From: Streptomyces sp. YIM 121038
GTDB lineage: Bacteria > Actinomycetota > Actinomycetes > Streptomycetales > Streptomycetaceae
Length of the DNA stretch: 64,000 bases
Direction: 5' to 3'
Assembly (NCBI RefSeq): GCF_006088715.1
Contig: NZ_CP030771.1
Coordinates: forward strand, 6,219,501 to 6,283,500
A program made the position numbers and the translations under genes. The notes under the pieces were generated by a model. It saw only the letters and a program-made list of their open reading frames with translations, did not search any database and was not told where the DNA came from. Of the stretch, positions 7,746 to 16,939 are shown one piece after another (the first letter of the stretch is position 1; the number at the start of each line of letters is the position of its first letter).

Positions 7746-9116
7746 GTGGGACGTCATAGCCGCCGGACCCCGGCCGACACGACAGACACCAGCAGCACCC
7801 CTGGCATACCCGAGTCCCAGGCGACCGAGCCCGGGACCGGCGGCGGCCGCCGCCGGCGCGGTGACACTCCCGCGCACGGCACGCCCCAGGTGACGCCGCC
7901 GCACGGCACCCCCGAGCACGGCGCCCCCGCGCACGGCACCCCGCAGGCCACCCCGCCCCGCGGCGTCCCGCACGTGCGCGGCGGGCACCCCGAGCAGCGT
8001 GAGCCCGGGGGCGGCTGGGGTCCGGTCGGCGGCGCCGCGCCGAAGGCCAGGACCGGTGCGCCGCGGCCGCGGCGGGTGCCGGGGCCGAGACGGGAGGACG
8101 TCGCGGCCTTCGACGCCCTCGGTGCCCCGGACGGCTTCGAGGGCGCGGACGTGTTCGCGGCGGGCGCCACGCCCGTGCGGCGCCCCGCGCCCCGCGACCC
8201 GTACGCGTCCGTGACCGCCTGGGAGACCGACGCCGGGGACGACGGCGACGGCACCGGCGGCTCCCCGGGCGCCGCCGCGGCCGACGGCGGGACCCCGTCG
8301 GGCGGGCGGCTCAGCAGCCGTACCGTCATCGGTGCGGCCGCCGCGACCGTGACCCTGGCCCTCGCCATCGTCGTGGCCGCCCAGGTCACCGACGACGGCA
8401 AGGGCTCGGGCTCCGACACGCAGGCCGCCGACCACGGCGCGGGCGACGACCGCGACGCCCGCGGCTCCGCCTCGCGCTCGGACAACCGGCCCGCGCCGAC
8501 CGACACCGCGACCCCGGAGTCGTACGACGCGAAGATGGGCAAGAAGTACCCGCTGGACGCGAAGCTCGCCGCGTCCGGGCAGTTCGCGGCGATGCCCGGG
8601 TTCGACAAGGCGCCCGGCAAGGGGCAGAAGTTCCGCTACCGCGTCGACGTCGAGAAGGGCATGGGCCTGGACGGCGCCCTGTTCGCGCAGGCCGTGCAGA
8701 AGACCCTGAACGACAGCCGGAGCTGGGCCCACGGCGGGGCCCGCACCTTCGAGCGGATCTCCTCCGGGAAGCCGGACTTCGTCATCACCCTGGCGAGCCC
8801 GGTGACCACCGCGAAGTGGTGTGCGAAGTCCGGTCTCGAAACGCTCCAGCAGAACGTGTCGTGCGACTCGGCGTCCACCGACCGCATCATGATCAACGCC
8901 TATCGGTGGGCCCAGGGGGCCAAGACCTACGGCGACCGCATCCACCCGTACCGCCAGATGCTGATCAACCACGAGGTCGGCCACCGGCTCGGCCACGGCC
9001 ACGTGGACTGCCAGCGCGACGGCGAACTCGCGCCCGTGATGCAGCAGCAGACCAAGTTCCTCGACCACGACGGGATCCACTGCAAGCCCAACCCCTGGGT
9101 GTTTCCCAAGGGGTGA
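7746..9116 (+). CDS. DUF3152 family membrane-anchored metallopeptidase-like protein
   Basis: A 456-residue protein with three parts. The N-terminal part is a Pro/Gly-rich cytoplasmic region with repeated HGTPQ-TPP units. A transmembrane helix follows near residues 190-212 (VIGAAAATVTLALAIVVAAQ). The extracellular part is a DUF3152 domain with HEVGHRLGHGH near residue 408. That motif matches the HExxHxxGxxH zinc signature of metzincin-type peptidases. Four cysteines surround it and may form disulfides. Proteolysis has not, to my knowledge, been shown for this family. The GTG start follows an imperfect GGAG site. In mycobacteria this gene lies directly next to moeZ; here 11 kb separate them. 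Confidence 0.85.
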   Translation: MGRHSRRTPADTTDTSSTPGIPESQATEPGTGGGRRRRGDTPAHGTPQVTPPHGTPEHGAPAHGTPQATPPRGVPHVRGGHPEQREPGGGWGPVGGAAPKARTGAPRPRRVPGPRREDVAAFDALGAPDGFEGADVFAAGATPVRRPAPRDPYASVTAWETDAGDDGDGTGGSPGAAAADGGTPSGGRLSSRTVIGAAAATVTLALAIVVAAQVTDDGKGSGSDTQAADHGAGDDRDARGSASRSDNRPAPTDTATPESYDAKMGKKYPLDAKLAASGQFAAMPGFDKAPGKGQKFRYRVDVEKGMGLDGALFAQAVQKTLNDSRSWAHGGARTFERISSGKPDFVITLASPVTTAKWCAKSGLETLQQNVSCDSASTDRIMINAYRWAQGAKTYGDRIHPYRQMLINHEVGHRLGHGHVDCQRDGELAPVMQQQTKFLDHDGIHCKPNPWVFPKG

Positions 9117-9148
9117 GACGGCCTGGCTCGACAGGTGGGACATCGCGT

Positions 9149-9177
9149 TGACATTCCGCGAGGCATCGTCCATATTT
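9149..9177 (+). promoter_or_regulatory. Sigma-70-type promoter for a leaderless transcript
   Basis: TTGACA (9149-9154), a 17-base spacer and CATATT (9172-9177) make a good housekeeping promoter. A start site about seven bases beyond the -10 would coincide with the ATG at 9184, so the first ORF would be translated without a 5' UTR. Confidence 0.7.
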
Positions 9178-9183
9178 CTCCGC

Positions 9184-9276
9184 ATGTCGACCCGTCACGC
9201 CTCCCCGAGCGCCGCCCTTGAGCTGGCGCTGTTCGGCGTGACCGCGCTCTGCGTGGCCGATATTCACTGTCGCTGA
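9184..9276 (+). CDS. putative leader peptide (30 residues)
   Basis: A 30-residue ORF starts exactly where the promoter at 9149-9177 should begin transcription. It has no ribosome-binding site, as expected for a leaderless message. The peptide ends CVADIHCR, with two cysteines in its last nine residues. Short Cys-ending leader peptides upstream of transporter or sulfur operons are familiar in Actinobacteria, where ribosome stalling at Cys codons can control the downstream genes. Control of the ABC operon starting at 9477 is my inference. No clear terminator or antiterminator pair is seen in the 200 bases between them. Confidence 0.5.
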   Translation: MSTRHASPSAALELALFGVTALCVADIHCR

Positions 9277-9476
9277 CGCCCGCCCCGGCGAGTGCGTCGC
9301 GCTTCTTCTTCCTTCACCGCGTTCCGTGCCCCTGTGGGGCGCGCTCCCTACGCGGCCCACGATGTGGTCAGCTGTCCGCATCCTGGACAGACGGTCTTGG
9401 ACGTACGTGCCCGGGGCGGGCTCCCGCGCTTTCCTCCGCTCCCCTTCATCTCCTCAGCTTTCCGAGAGGCACTCCG
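9277..9476 (+). other. Leader between the short ORF and the ABC operon
   Basis: These 200 bases hold a small inverted repeat, CTGTCC/GGACAG (9372-9390), and an imperfect stem around GTGGGGCGCG (9335-9361). No U-tract follows either. The ATG of the binding protein is preceded by CCGAGAGGCACTCCG, a usable ribosome-binding site. Confidence 0.4.
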
Positions 9477-11201
9477 ATGCGTCTGCGTCGTCAGAAGTCC
9501 GTCATATCCCGCCGCGTGGCAGCGGCATCCGCCACCCTGGTCGTCCTGGCCGCCGGCGCCGCCGCCTGCGGGCCCGAGGACGGCAACGACGCCGGAGGCG
9601 ACGGCAAGGCCGAGAAGGGCGGCACGCTCACCGTCCTCAACCGCGACCCCCAGAAGACCTTCGACCCCGCCCGCCTTTACACCTCCGGCGGCGGCAACGT
9701 GCCGAGCCTGGTCTTCCGCACCCTGACCACCCGCAACCGCGAGGACGGCGCCGAGGGCGCGAAGGTCGTCCCGGACCTCGCCGAGAGCCTCGGCAAGCCG
9801 AGCAAGAACGCCACGGTGTGGACGTACACCCTGAAGAAGGGCCTCAAGTTCGAGGACGGCACGCCGATCACGACCAAGGACATCAAGTACGGCATCGAGC
9901 GCTCCTTCGCGGCCGAGCTGTCCGGCGGCGCGCCCTTCCTGCGCGACTGGCTCATCGGCGGCGCCACGTACGAGGGCCCGTACAAGGACAAGAAGGGCCT
10001 CGACTCGGTCGAGACGCCGGACGAGCGCACGATCGTCTTCCATCTGAACAAGCCCGTCGGCGACTTCGACTACGTGGCCACGCAGACGTCGTTCGCGCCC
10101 GTGCCGAAGGCCAAGGACAAGGGCACCAAGTACGAGGAGCACCCGATCTCCTCGGGCCCGTACCAGGTCGTCAAGAACACAGGCGGCGGCGAGCGCCTCC
10201 AGCTGGAGCGCAACCCGCACTGGTCGGCGAAGACCGACGCCGAGCGCAAGGCCTACCCGGACAAGATCGACGTCCGCTCCGGCTTCAACTCGTCCGTCAT
10301 CAACCAGCGCCTCTCCGCGAGCCAGGGCGCCGACGCCGCCGCCGTCACCACCGACACCAACCTCGGCCCGGCCGAGCTCGCCAAGGTCACCGGCGACAAG
10401 AAGCTGGCCTCGCAGGTCGGCACCGGCCACTTCGGCTACACCAACTACCTGGCCTTCAACCCGAAGAAGAAGCCCTTCGACAACCCGAAGGTCCGCCAGG
10501 CCGTCGCCTACGCCGTCGACCGCTCCTCGGTCATCAACGCCGCGGGCGGCTCCTCCCTCGCCGAGCCCGCGACGACCTTCCTGCCCAACCAGGAGTCGTT
10601 CGGCTACCAGAAGTTCGACCACTTCCCGGCGGGCGCGAGCGGCAACCCGAAGAAGGCCAAGGAGCTCCTGAAGGAGGCCGGCTACAAGGACGGCCTGACC
10701 ATCACGCTCACGCATTCCAACGCCAAGAACTTCGAGACCAGCCCGGAGATCGCCACCGCCCTCCAGGACTCCCTGAAGAAGGCCGGCATCACCGTCAAGC
10801 TCCAGGGCCTGGAGGACAACGACTACGAGGACAAGGTCCACGACGCCAAGGACGAGCCGGGCCTCTTCCTCGCCCACTGGGGTGCCGACTGGCCCTCCGG
10901 CGGCCCCTTCCTCGCCCCGATCTTCGACGGCCGCCAGATCGTCAAGGACGGCTACAACTTCAACTCCTCCTTCCTGAACGACAAGGCCGTCAACAAGGAG
11001 ATCGACGAGATCAACAAGCTGACGGACCACGCCGCGGCCGCCGAGCGCTGGGGCGCGCTCGACAAGAAGATCGGTGAGAAGGCCGTCAACGTGCCGCTGT
11101 TCCACCCGGTCTACAAGCGCCTGTACGGCAAGGACATCAAGAACGTCGTGATCAGCGACTGGACGGGCGTCCTCGACATCTCCCAGGTCGCGGTCAAGTA
11201 G
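9477..11201 (+). CDS. peptide ABC transporter substrate-binding lipoprotein
   Basis: A 574-residue family 5 (DppA/OppA-type) solute-binding protein. The twin-Arg-containing N-terminus leads to a lipobox ending at Cys31 (AAGAAAC), so it should be a lipid-anchored extracytoplasmic protein. Family features include GGTLTVLNRDPQKTFDP near the mature N-terminus, a core with FEDGTPITTKDIKYGIERSF, and LSFR-type domain-swap strands further on. It presumably delivers oligopeptides to the permeases encoded next. It is the first gene of a four-gene operon; the next start is 20 bases downstream. Confidence 0.92.
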   Translation: MRLRRQKSVISRRVAAASATLVVLAAGAAACGPEDGNDAGGDGKAEKGGTLTVLNRDPQKTFDPARLYTSGGGNVPSLVFRTLTTRNREDGAEGAKVVPDLAESLGKPSKNATVWTYTLKKGLKFEDGTPITTKDIKYGIERSFAAELSGGAPFLRDWLIGGATYEGPYKDKKGLDSVETPDERTIVFHLNKPVGDFDYVATQTSFAPVPKAKDKGTKYEEHPISSGPYQVVKNTGGGERLQLERNPHWSAKTDAERKAYPDKIDVRSGFNSSVINQRLSASQGADAAAVTTDTNLGPAELAKVTGDKKLASQVGTGHFGYTNYLAFNPKKKPFDNPKVRQAVAYAVDRSSVINAAGGSSLAEPATTFLPNQESFGYQKFDHFPAGASGNPKKAKELLKEAGYKDGLTITLTHSNAKNFETSPEIATALQDSLKKAGITVKLQGLEDNDYEDKVHDAKDEPGLFLAHWGADWPSGGPFLAPIFDGRQIVKDGYNFNSSFLNDKAVNKEIDEINKLTDHAAAAERWGALDKKIGEKAVNVPLFHPVYKRLYGKDIKNVVISDWTGVLDISQVAVK

Positions 11202-11221
11202 GGCCCGTCGGTAGATCTGTC

Positions 11222-12229
11222 ATGAGTGAGGCCCTGTTGGCCTCGGAGAGCGGGGGAGCGGACGCCGCCACGGCGTCCGCTCCCGGCTCCTCCGGAGCCC
11301 GTCAGTTCTGGCGGCGGCTGCGCACGCGGCGCGCCGCCCTCGTCGCGGGCGCGATCGTCGTCCTGCTCGTCCTGGTCGCGCTCGCCGCGCCCCTGCTCAC
11401 CGCCCTGGAGGGCCAGGACCCCACCACGTACCACCCGGAGCTCATCGACTCCGCGCGTGGCGGCGTGCCCGTCGGCTCCTTCGGCGGCATGAGCGCCGAG
11501 CACTGGCTCGGCGTCGAGCCGCAGACCGGCCGCGACCTCTTCGCCCGCCTGGTGTACGGCGCCCGGGTCTCCCTCGGCGTCGCGCTGATCGCGACGCTGC
11601 TCCAGGTCACCCTCGGCATCGTCGTCGGGCTCGCCAGCGGGCTCGGCAACCGCTGGGTCGACCTCGCGCTCAGCCGCGCCACCGACGTCATGGTGGCGCT
11701 GCCCCTGATGGTCCTCGCGCTCGGCCTTCTCGCCGTCGTGCCCAGCGACTTCCCGCGTCCCGTGCTCGTCGCGCTCGTCGTCGGCGTGGTCGGCTGGGGC
11801 GGCATGGCCAAGATCGTGCGTGCCCAGACCATCACGCTCAAGGAGCTCGACCACGTCGCCGCGGCCCGCCTCAGCGGCTGGGGCGGGGTGCGCATCGCCC
11901 GCCGCGAGCTGCTGCCCGCGCTCGCCGCGCCCGTCATCACGTACTCCGCGCTGCTCGTCCCCACCAACATCACCGTGGAGGCGGCCCTCTCCTTCCTCGG
12001 CGTCGGGGTCAAGCCGCCCACCGCGTCCTGGGGCCAGATGCTCACCTCCGCCGACGTCTGGTACGAGGCGGCACCGCAGTACCTGCTGCTGCCCGCGGGC
12101 GTCCTGTTCGTGACCGTGCTGGCCCTGACCGTCCTCGGCGACGGCGTGCGCACCGCCCTCGACCCGCGTGCGGCCTCGCGGCTGCGGGTGGGCGCGAAGC
12201 GGGCCAAGAAGAAGGGGGCGGAAGCGTGA
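11222..12229 (+). CDS. ABC transporter permease, DppC-type
   Basis: A 335-residue inner-membrane permease of the DppC/OppC class. It has an N-terminal cytoplasmic stretch, one early transmembrane helix (residues 40-60) and the binding-protein-dependent permease domain with five further helices. The EAA loop that contacts the ATPase is visible as EL-DHVAAARLSGWGGVRIARRE, and the C-terminal signature SFLGVGVKPPTASWGQML is typical. The stop overlaps the GTG of the next permease by four bases, indicating translational coupling. Here the DppC-type gene precedes the DppB-type gene, the reverse of the usual order. Confidence 0.92.
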   Translation: MSEALLASESGGADAATASAPGSSGARQFWRRLRTRRAALVAGAIVVLLVLVALAAPLLTALEGQDPTTYHPELIDSARGGVPVGSFGGMSAEHWLGVEPQTGRDLFARLVYGARVSLGVALIATLLQVTLGIVVGLASGLGNRWVDLALSRATDVMVALPLMVLALGLLAVVPSDFPRPVLVALVVGVVGWGGMAKIVRAQTITLKELDHVAAARLSGWGGVRIARRELLPALAAPVITYSALLVPTNITVEAALSFLGVGVKPPTASWGQMLTSADVWYEAAPQYLLLPAGVLFVTVLALTVLGDGVRTALDPRAASRLRVGAKRAKKKGAEA

Positions 12230-13233
12230 GCCTGGGCTCCGGATTCACCGGCTTCATGGTGCGGCGCGCCCTCGGCGCCGTCGTCACGCTGTTCGTCCTG
12301 TCCGTCGTGATCTACGCCGTCTTCTACGTCGCCCCCGGCGACGTCGCGCAGATCACCTGCGGTCCGCGCTGCTCGCCCGCCCAGGTCCAGCAGGTCTCCG
12401 AGCAGCTCAAGCTCGACGACCCGATGTACGCGCGGTACTTCGAGTTCCTGCGCGGCATCTTCGCCGGCCACGACTACTCGACCGGCACCGGCGTGCAGCA
12501 CTGCGACGCGCCCTGCCTCGGCCTGTCGTACCAGACAGACCAGCAGGTCACCGATCTGATCCTGAACAAGGTGCCGGTCACGGGCTCGCTCGCCCTCGGC
12601 GCGATGGTCCTGTGGCTGATCCTCGGCGTCGGCACCGGCGTCCTCTCGGCGTGGCGGCGCGGCCGCCCCACCGAGCGGATCCTGACCGCTGTCACGCTCG
12701 CGGGCACGGCGACCCCCGTGTTCGTGATCGGCCTGCTCCTGATGGTCCTGGTCTGCGGCCAGCTCCAATGGCTGCCGTTCCCGCAGTACGTGCCCTTCAC
12801 CGAGGACCCGCAGCAGTGGGCGTGGAACCTCCTCCTGCCCTGGGTGTCGCTCGCCCTCATCGAGTCCGCCAAGTACGCGCGCCTGACCCGGTCCGCGATG
12901 CTGGAGACCCTCGCCGAGGACCACGTGCGCACCTTCCGCGCGTACGGGATCAGCGAGCGCTCCCTCGTCGGGCGGCACGCCCTGCGCGGCGCCCTCGCGC
13001 CCGTGATCGCGCTGACGGCCAACGACTTCGGGACCATGTTCGGCGGCGCCCTGCTCACCGAGACCCTGTTCGGCCTGCCCGGACTCGGCCGCGAACTCGT
13101 GCAGGCCGTCCGGGTCGTCGACCTGCCGGTGGTCGTCGGCATGGTCCTCATCACCGGCTTCTTCGTGGTCCTCGCCAACGCCGTCGCGGACGTGCTGTAC
13201 GCGGTGGCCGACCGACGGGTGGTGCTCCCATGA
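12226..13233 (+). CDS. ABC transporter permease, DppB-type
   Basis: A 335-residue permease of the DppB/OppB class. It starts with the characteristic VRRALGAVVTLFVLSVV helix, and its periplasmic loop contains CGPRCSPAQVQQV. The EAA-like loop reads LETLAEDHVRTFRAYGISER. A C-terminal signature (LLTETLFGLPGLGRELVQAV) matches the family. The GTG start overlaps the preceding stop and the stop overlaps the next ATG, both by four bases. The loop has extra cysteines (CGPRC and CDAPC) that could form a disulfide. Confidence 0.92.
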   Translation: MSLGSGFTGFMVRRALGAVVTLFVLSVVIYAVFYVAPGDVAQITCGPRCSPAQVQQVSEQLKLDDPMYARYFEFLRGIFAGHDYSTGTGVQHCDAPCLGLSYQTDQQVTDLILNKVPVTGSLALGAMVLWLILGVGTGVLSAWRRGRPTERILTAVTLAGTATPVFVIGLLLMVLVCGQLQWLPFPQYVPFTEDPQQWAWNLLLPWVSLALIESAKYARLTRSAMLETLAEDHVRTFRAYGISERSLVGRHALRGALAPVIALTANDFGTMFGGALLTETLFGLPGLGRELVQAVRVVDLPVVVGMVLITGFFVVLANAVADVLYAVADRRVVLP

Positions 13234-14867
13234 GCCTCGACGACCAGCTCGTGCACGTGGACGGCCTGAGCGTCGGCTTCGGCGACGTACGCGCCGTGGA
13301 CGACGTCTCCTTCACGCTGGCGCGCGGCGCCGCCCTCGCCCTCGTCGGCGAGTCGGGATCCGGCAAGTCCACCGTCGCCTCCGCGCTGCTCGGCCTGCAC
13401 CGGGACACCGGGGCACGGGTCACCGGCGCCGTGCGCGTCGGCGGCGTCGACGTCACCGGGGCCGGCGACCGCGAACTGCGGCGGCTGCGCGGCGGGGTCG
13501 CCGCGATGGTCTTCCAGGACCCCCTGTCCTCGCTCGACCCGTACTACGCGGTCGGCGACCAGATCGCCGAGGTGTACCGCGCCCACTCCGGGGCCTCGCG
13601 CCGCGCGGCACGCGCGCGTGCCGTCGACGTCCTCGGCCGCGTCGGCATCGCCGACGCGGCGCGGCGGTCGCGCTCGCGCCCGCACGAGTTCAGCGGCGGC
13701 ATGCGCCAGCGCACCCTGATCGCCATGGCCCTCGCCTGCGAGCCCGACCTGCTCATCGCCGACGAGCCGACCACCGCCCTCGACGTGACGGTGCAGGCGC
13801 AGATCCTCGACCTGCTGCACGAGCTGCGCGCGGAGAGCGGCATGGGCCTGCTCCTGGTCACCCACGACGTGGGCGTGGCCGCCGAGAGCGTGGACGACGT
13901 GCTCGTCATGCGGCACGGGCGCGTCGTGGAGCGCGGCGGCGTCGCCGACGTCCTCGCCGCGCCCCGGGAGGCGTACACCAAGCAGCTCCTGAGCGCCGTG
14001 CCGCGCGTCGACTCCGTACGGGACGACCGCTCCGGCGACCTCGGCGACGTCGTCGTCGAGGCGAAGGGGCTGCGGCGCGAGTTCGGGCGCGGCAAGGGCG
14101 CCTTCGTCGCCGTCGACGACGTGTCGCTGACCGTGCGGCGCGGCGAGACCCTCGGCGTCGTCGGCGAGAGCGGCAGCGGCAAGACCACGCTGGGCCGGAT
14201 GCTCGTGGGACTCCTGGAGCCCACCTCGGGACGGCTGAGCTTCGGCGGCGCCGAGAAGCAGGGCACCGGCCCCGTGCCGGGGGTGCAGATGGTGTTCCAG
14301 GACCCCGTCTCCTCGCTCAACCCGCGCCGCTCGGTGGGCGAGTCCGTCGCCGATCCGCTGCGTGCGCGGGGCGACCGCGACGAGGCCGCGATCCGCGCCC
14401 GCGTACGGGACCTGATGGAGCGCGTCGGCCTCGACCCGGCGCACTACGACCGCTACCCGCACGAGTTCAGCGGCGGCCAGCGCCAGCGCGTCGGCATCGC
14501 GCGGGCGCTCGCCGCCGAGCCCCGGCTCATCGTCTGCGACGAACCGGTCTCGGCGCTCGACGTGACCACGCAGGCCCAGGTCACCGCGTTGCTCGCGGAG
14601 CTCCAGCGGGAGCTGGGGCTCGCGCTCGTCTTCGTCGCGCACGACCTCGCGGTGGTGCGCCAGGTCAGCGACCGGGTCGCGGTGATGCGGCGCGGCCGGC
14701 TCGTCGAGTACGGCTCCGTGGACGAGGTCTACGACACGCCCCGGGACCCGTACACGAAGGACCTGCTCGCGGCCGTGCCCGCCCTCGACCCGGCGCTCGC
14801 CGCCGAACGGCGCGCGGCCCGTCTCGCCCGGTCAGGACCGGCCCCGGAGGAATTGGCCGTGGCATGA
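13230..14867 (+). CDS. fused double ABC ATPase, DppD-DppF type
   Basis: A 545-residue protein joins the two ATPases that are separate (DppD and DppF) in many bacteria. The first half has Walker A GESGSGKST, signature FSGGMRQR and Walker B LLIADEPTTALDV. The second half has GESGSGKTT, FSGGQRQR and LIVCDEPVSALDV. Both halves end in the oligopeptide-ATPase region with DPYTK or EAYTK motifs, so both nucleotide sites look intact. The ATG overlaps the DppB-type stop. It energises peptide uptake by the operon and is the last gene of it. Confidence 0.93.
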   Translation: MSLDDQLVHVDGLSVGFGDVRAVDDVSFTLARGAALALVGESGSGKSTVASALLGLHRDTGARVTGAVRVGGVDVTGAGDRELRRLRGGVAAMVFQDPLSSLDPYYAVGDQIAEVYRAHSGASRRAARARAVDVLGRVGIADAARRSRSRPHEFSGGMRQRTLIAMALACEPDLLIADEPTTALDVTVQAQILDLLHELRAESGMGLLLVTHDVGVAAESVDDVLVMRHGRVVERGGVADVLAAPREAYTKQLLSAVPRVDSVRDDRSGDLGDVVVEAKGLRREFGRGKGAFVAVDDVSLTVRRGETLGVVGESGSGKTTLGRMLVGLLEPTSGRLSFGGAEKQGTGPVPGVQMVFQDPVSSLNPRRSVGESVADPLRARGDRDEAAIRARVRDLMERVGLDPAHYDRYPHEFSGGQRQRVGIARALAAEPRLIVCDEPVSALDVTTQAQVTALLAELQRELGLALVFVAHDLAVVRQVSDRVAVMRRGRLVEYGSVDEVYDTPRDPYTKDLLAAVPALDPALAAERRAARLARSGPAPEELAVA

Positions 14868-14915
14868 CTCCGCGTGAGCGGGAACGGCTCCCCACGAGCC
14901 CCGCATGACGCCTTT

Positions 14916-14946
14916 CGTCGCGCTATGAGGCTTCTATAGCGCGACG
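14916..14946. terminator. Perfect hairpin after the ABC operon
   Basis: An 11-bp perfect inverted repeat (CGTCGCGCTAT/ATAGCGCGACG) with a nine-base loop lies 48 bases past the ATPase stop. It could be a terminator for the ABC operon or a palindromic operator for the following operon. Confidence 0.6.
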
Positions 14947-14989
14947 GAACGCTACCGGCGCGGGAAAGTTACTGCTCTTCACCCCTTTT

Positions 14990-15076
14990 GGTGGCGCGAT
15001 GGACAACCGTCCGTCGCGCCACCGGCATGTCCGCATACGTTCGTCCCGCTGCGAGCCGCCGGGCCAACGGCGGCTC
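14990..15076 (+). promoter_or_regulatory. Two consecutive leader hairpins upstream of the PelF-like gene
   Basis: The first hairpin (14990-15023) has a 15-bp stem with one T-G wobble and an AACC loop. The second (15053-15076) has a perfect 9-bp stem (GAGCCGCCG/CGGCGGCTC) around GGCCAA. They end 28 bases before the GTG start of the glycosyltransferase and would form a structured 5' leader if transcription starts upstream. Confidence 0.5.
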
Positions 15077-15103
15077 CCCATAGGGCAGATCGGGGGTGCA
15101 CGC

Positions 15104-16939
15104 GTGCGCATTGGACTGCTTACGGAGAGTGGCTATCCGTATGTGGGCGGTGAGGCCAGGCTCTGGTGCGACCGGCTCGTGCGCGGGCTCGGGCGGCACG
15201 AGTTCGACGTCTACGCGCTGAGCCGCAGCGCCCGCCAGGAGGCGCTGGGCTGGGTCGACCTGCCCCCGCAGGTCCGCCGGGTGCGCAGCGCCGCGCTGTG
15301 GGGCGAGGCCTCCGGACGGCCGGTGCTGTGGGGGCGGCGCCGCGCGGGCCGGCGCTTCGCCGAGTGCTTCACGGAGCTCGCGGCGGGGCTGACGGGCGCG
15401 TCCGGTGAGGGCGTGACGCGCACGCCCGACGGGGGTGTGACGGGCACGTCCGGCGAGAGCGTGACGGGCACGTCCGATGAGTTGGCGGACCGTTTCGGCA
15501 ACGGCCTCTACGGCCTCGCCGAACTCGCCCGCGACACCGGCGGGCTCGCCGGGGCCCTGCGCTCCGAGGACGCCGTACGCGCCCTGGAGAGCGCCTGCCG
15601 CGCGCCCGGCGCGCACCGGGCCGCCCGCGCCGCCCGCGTGCCCGACCTGCTCGCCGTCGCGGCGGACCTGGAGCGGACCCTGCGCCCGCTCTCCCTCGAC
15701 TGGTACGACGACGACACGCTCGGCGCCGTCGACCTCTGCCACGCCACGGCGGGCGGCGCCGCTGCGCTGCCCGGCCTGCTCGCCCGGCACTTCGCGGGCG
15801 TACCGCTGCTCGTCACCGAGTACGGCGTACGGCTGCGGGCGCACTACCTGGCGGGCGCGGGCGCCGTGGCGGGCGCGGGCGCCGCCGAAGAGCCCGCGCC
15901 GAGCGCACCCGCGCGGGCGCTGCTCGCCTCCTTCCACGGCAGGCTCGCCGCCGAGACCTACCGCGAGGCCACCGTCATCACCCCCGGCAACGCGCACGCC
16001 CGCCGCTGGCAGGAGCGGTGCGGTGCCGACCGCGCCAAGCTGCGCACGGTCTACCCGGGCCTGGAGGCCGACCGCTTCGCCGAGGTCGGCGAGCGCGAGG
16101 AGCCCGGCGAGCCGCACACGCTCCTGTGGGTCGGCCGGGTCGAGCCCGCCAAGGACCTGATCTCCCTCCTGCACGCCTTCGCCGAGGTCCGCAAGGAGGA
16201 ACCCGGGGCGCGCCTGCGGATCGTCGGCGCCCTCGCCGACGGGGACCGGGCCGCGGCCTACCTCGCCCACTGCCGGGCGCTCGCCGCGCAGCTGTTCCCC
16301 GACGAGGCCGAGGACGCGTACGCGGTCGGCGCCAACCCCGTCTCCTTCGAGGAGATCGGCAGCCCCGAGGCGCCGGACCTCGCCGACGCCTACGCCGGAG
16401 GCGGCGTGGTCGTCCTGTCGAGCGTCGTCGAGGGCTTCCCCATCAGCCTCATCGAGGCGATGCTCTGCGGCCGCGCCACGGTCTCCACGGACGTCGGCGC
16501 GGTGGTCGAGGTCATCGGCGGCACGGGCCTCGTGGTGCCGCCCCGCAACCCCCGGGCGCTCGCGCAGGCGTGCGTGCAGCTGCTGCGCGACCCCGAGCGC
16601 CGCGCACGCCTCGGTGCGGCGGCGCGGGCCCGGGCGCTCGAACTCTTCACGGTCGAGCAGAACATCGCGGCATTTCACAGCATTTACCTGGAGATCGTCT
16701 CGCACTGCCCGGTGCGACGCGAGACCGTGAACGAGGCGGGCGAGCCGGTGCCGTTCGCCCACCCGGCCGAGGCGTCCGTGCCGGGCCGGTGGGCCGTCGG
16801 CGGCCGCCTCGCGGGCGCGGTCCCCCTCGGCAGGCCCGCACCCCTCGGCACCGCCGCGACCGCCGCCACCGCCGCCACCGCCCCGAGCTGGGCCGCCCGC
16901 TGCGGCCTGCGGGGACACCTGGGGGAGGTGGCGTCGTGA
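15104..16939 (+). CDS. PelF-like GT4 glycosyltransferase with DUF3492 domain
   Basis: A 611-residue cytosolic glycosyltransferase. The N-terminal DUF3492-type region opens with RIGLLTESGYPYVGGEARLW, resembling the start of PelF. The GT-B C-terminal domain shows LLWVGRVEPAKD, RLRIVG and the EX7E-type retaining motif in EGFPISLIEAM, followed by VVPPRNP. PelF uses UDP-GalNAc to build the Pel polysaccharide in Pseudomonas; a similar sugar is inferred here. A short degenerate Gly/Thr repeat (15410-15480) and an Ala-rich C-terminal tail are not part of the fold. The GTG at 15104 has GGGGG upstream. It is the first gene of a coupled operon. Confidence 0.8.
   Translation: MRIGLLTESGYPYVGGEARLWCDRLVRGLGRHEFDVYALSRSARQEALGWVDLPPQVRRVRSAALWGEASGRPVLWGRRRAGRRFAECFTELAAGLTGASGEGVTRTPDGGVTGTSGESVTGTSDELADRFGNGLYGLAELARDTGGLAGALRSEDAVRALESACRAPGAHRAARAARVPDLLAVAADLERTLRPLSLDWYDDDTLGAVDLCHATAGGAAALPGLLARHFAGVPLLVTEYGVRLRAHYLAGAGAVAGAGAAEEPAPSAPARALLASFHGRLAAETYREATVITPGNAHARRWQERCGADRAKLRTVYPGLEADRFAEVGEREEPGEPHTLLWVGRVEPAKDLISLLHAFAEVRKEEPGARLRIVGALADGDRAAAYLAHCRALAAQLFPDEAEDAYAVGANPVSFEEIGSPEAPDLADAYAGGGVVVLSSVVEGFPISLIEAMLCGRATVSTDVGAVVEVIGGTGLVVPPRNPRALAQACVQLLRDPERRARLGAAARARALELFTVEQNIAAFHSIYLEIVSHCPVRRETVNEAGEPVPFAHPAEASVPGRWAVGGRLAGAVPLGRPAPLGTAATAATAATAPSWAARCGLRGHLGEVAS

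Noticed and set aside
9335..9390. Attenuator terminator before the ABC operon
   Set aside because: The stems are short or mismatched and lack a U-tract, so a terminator cannot be claimed.
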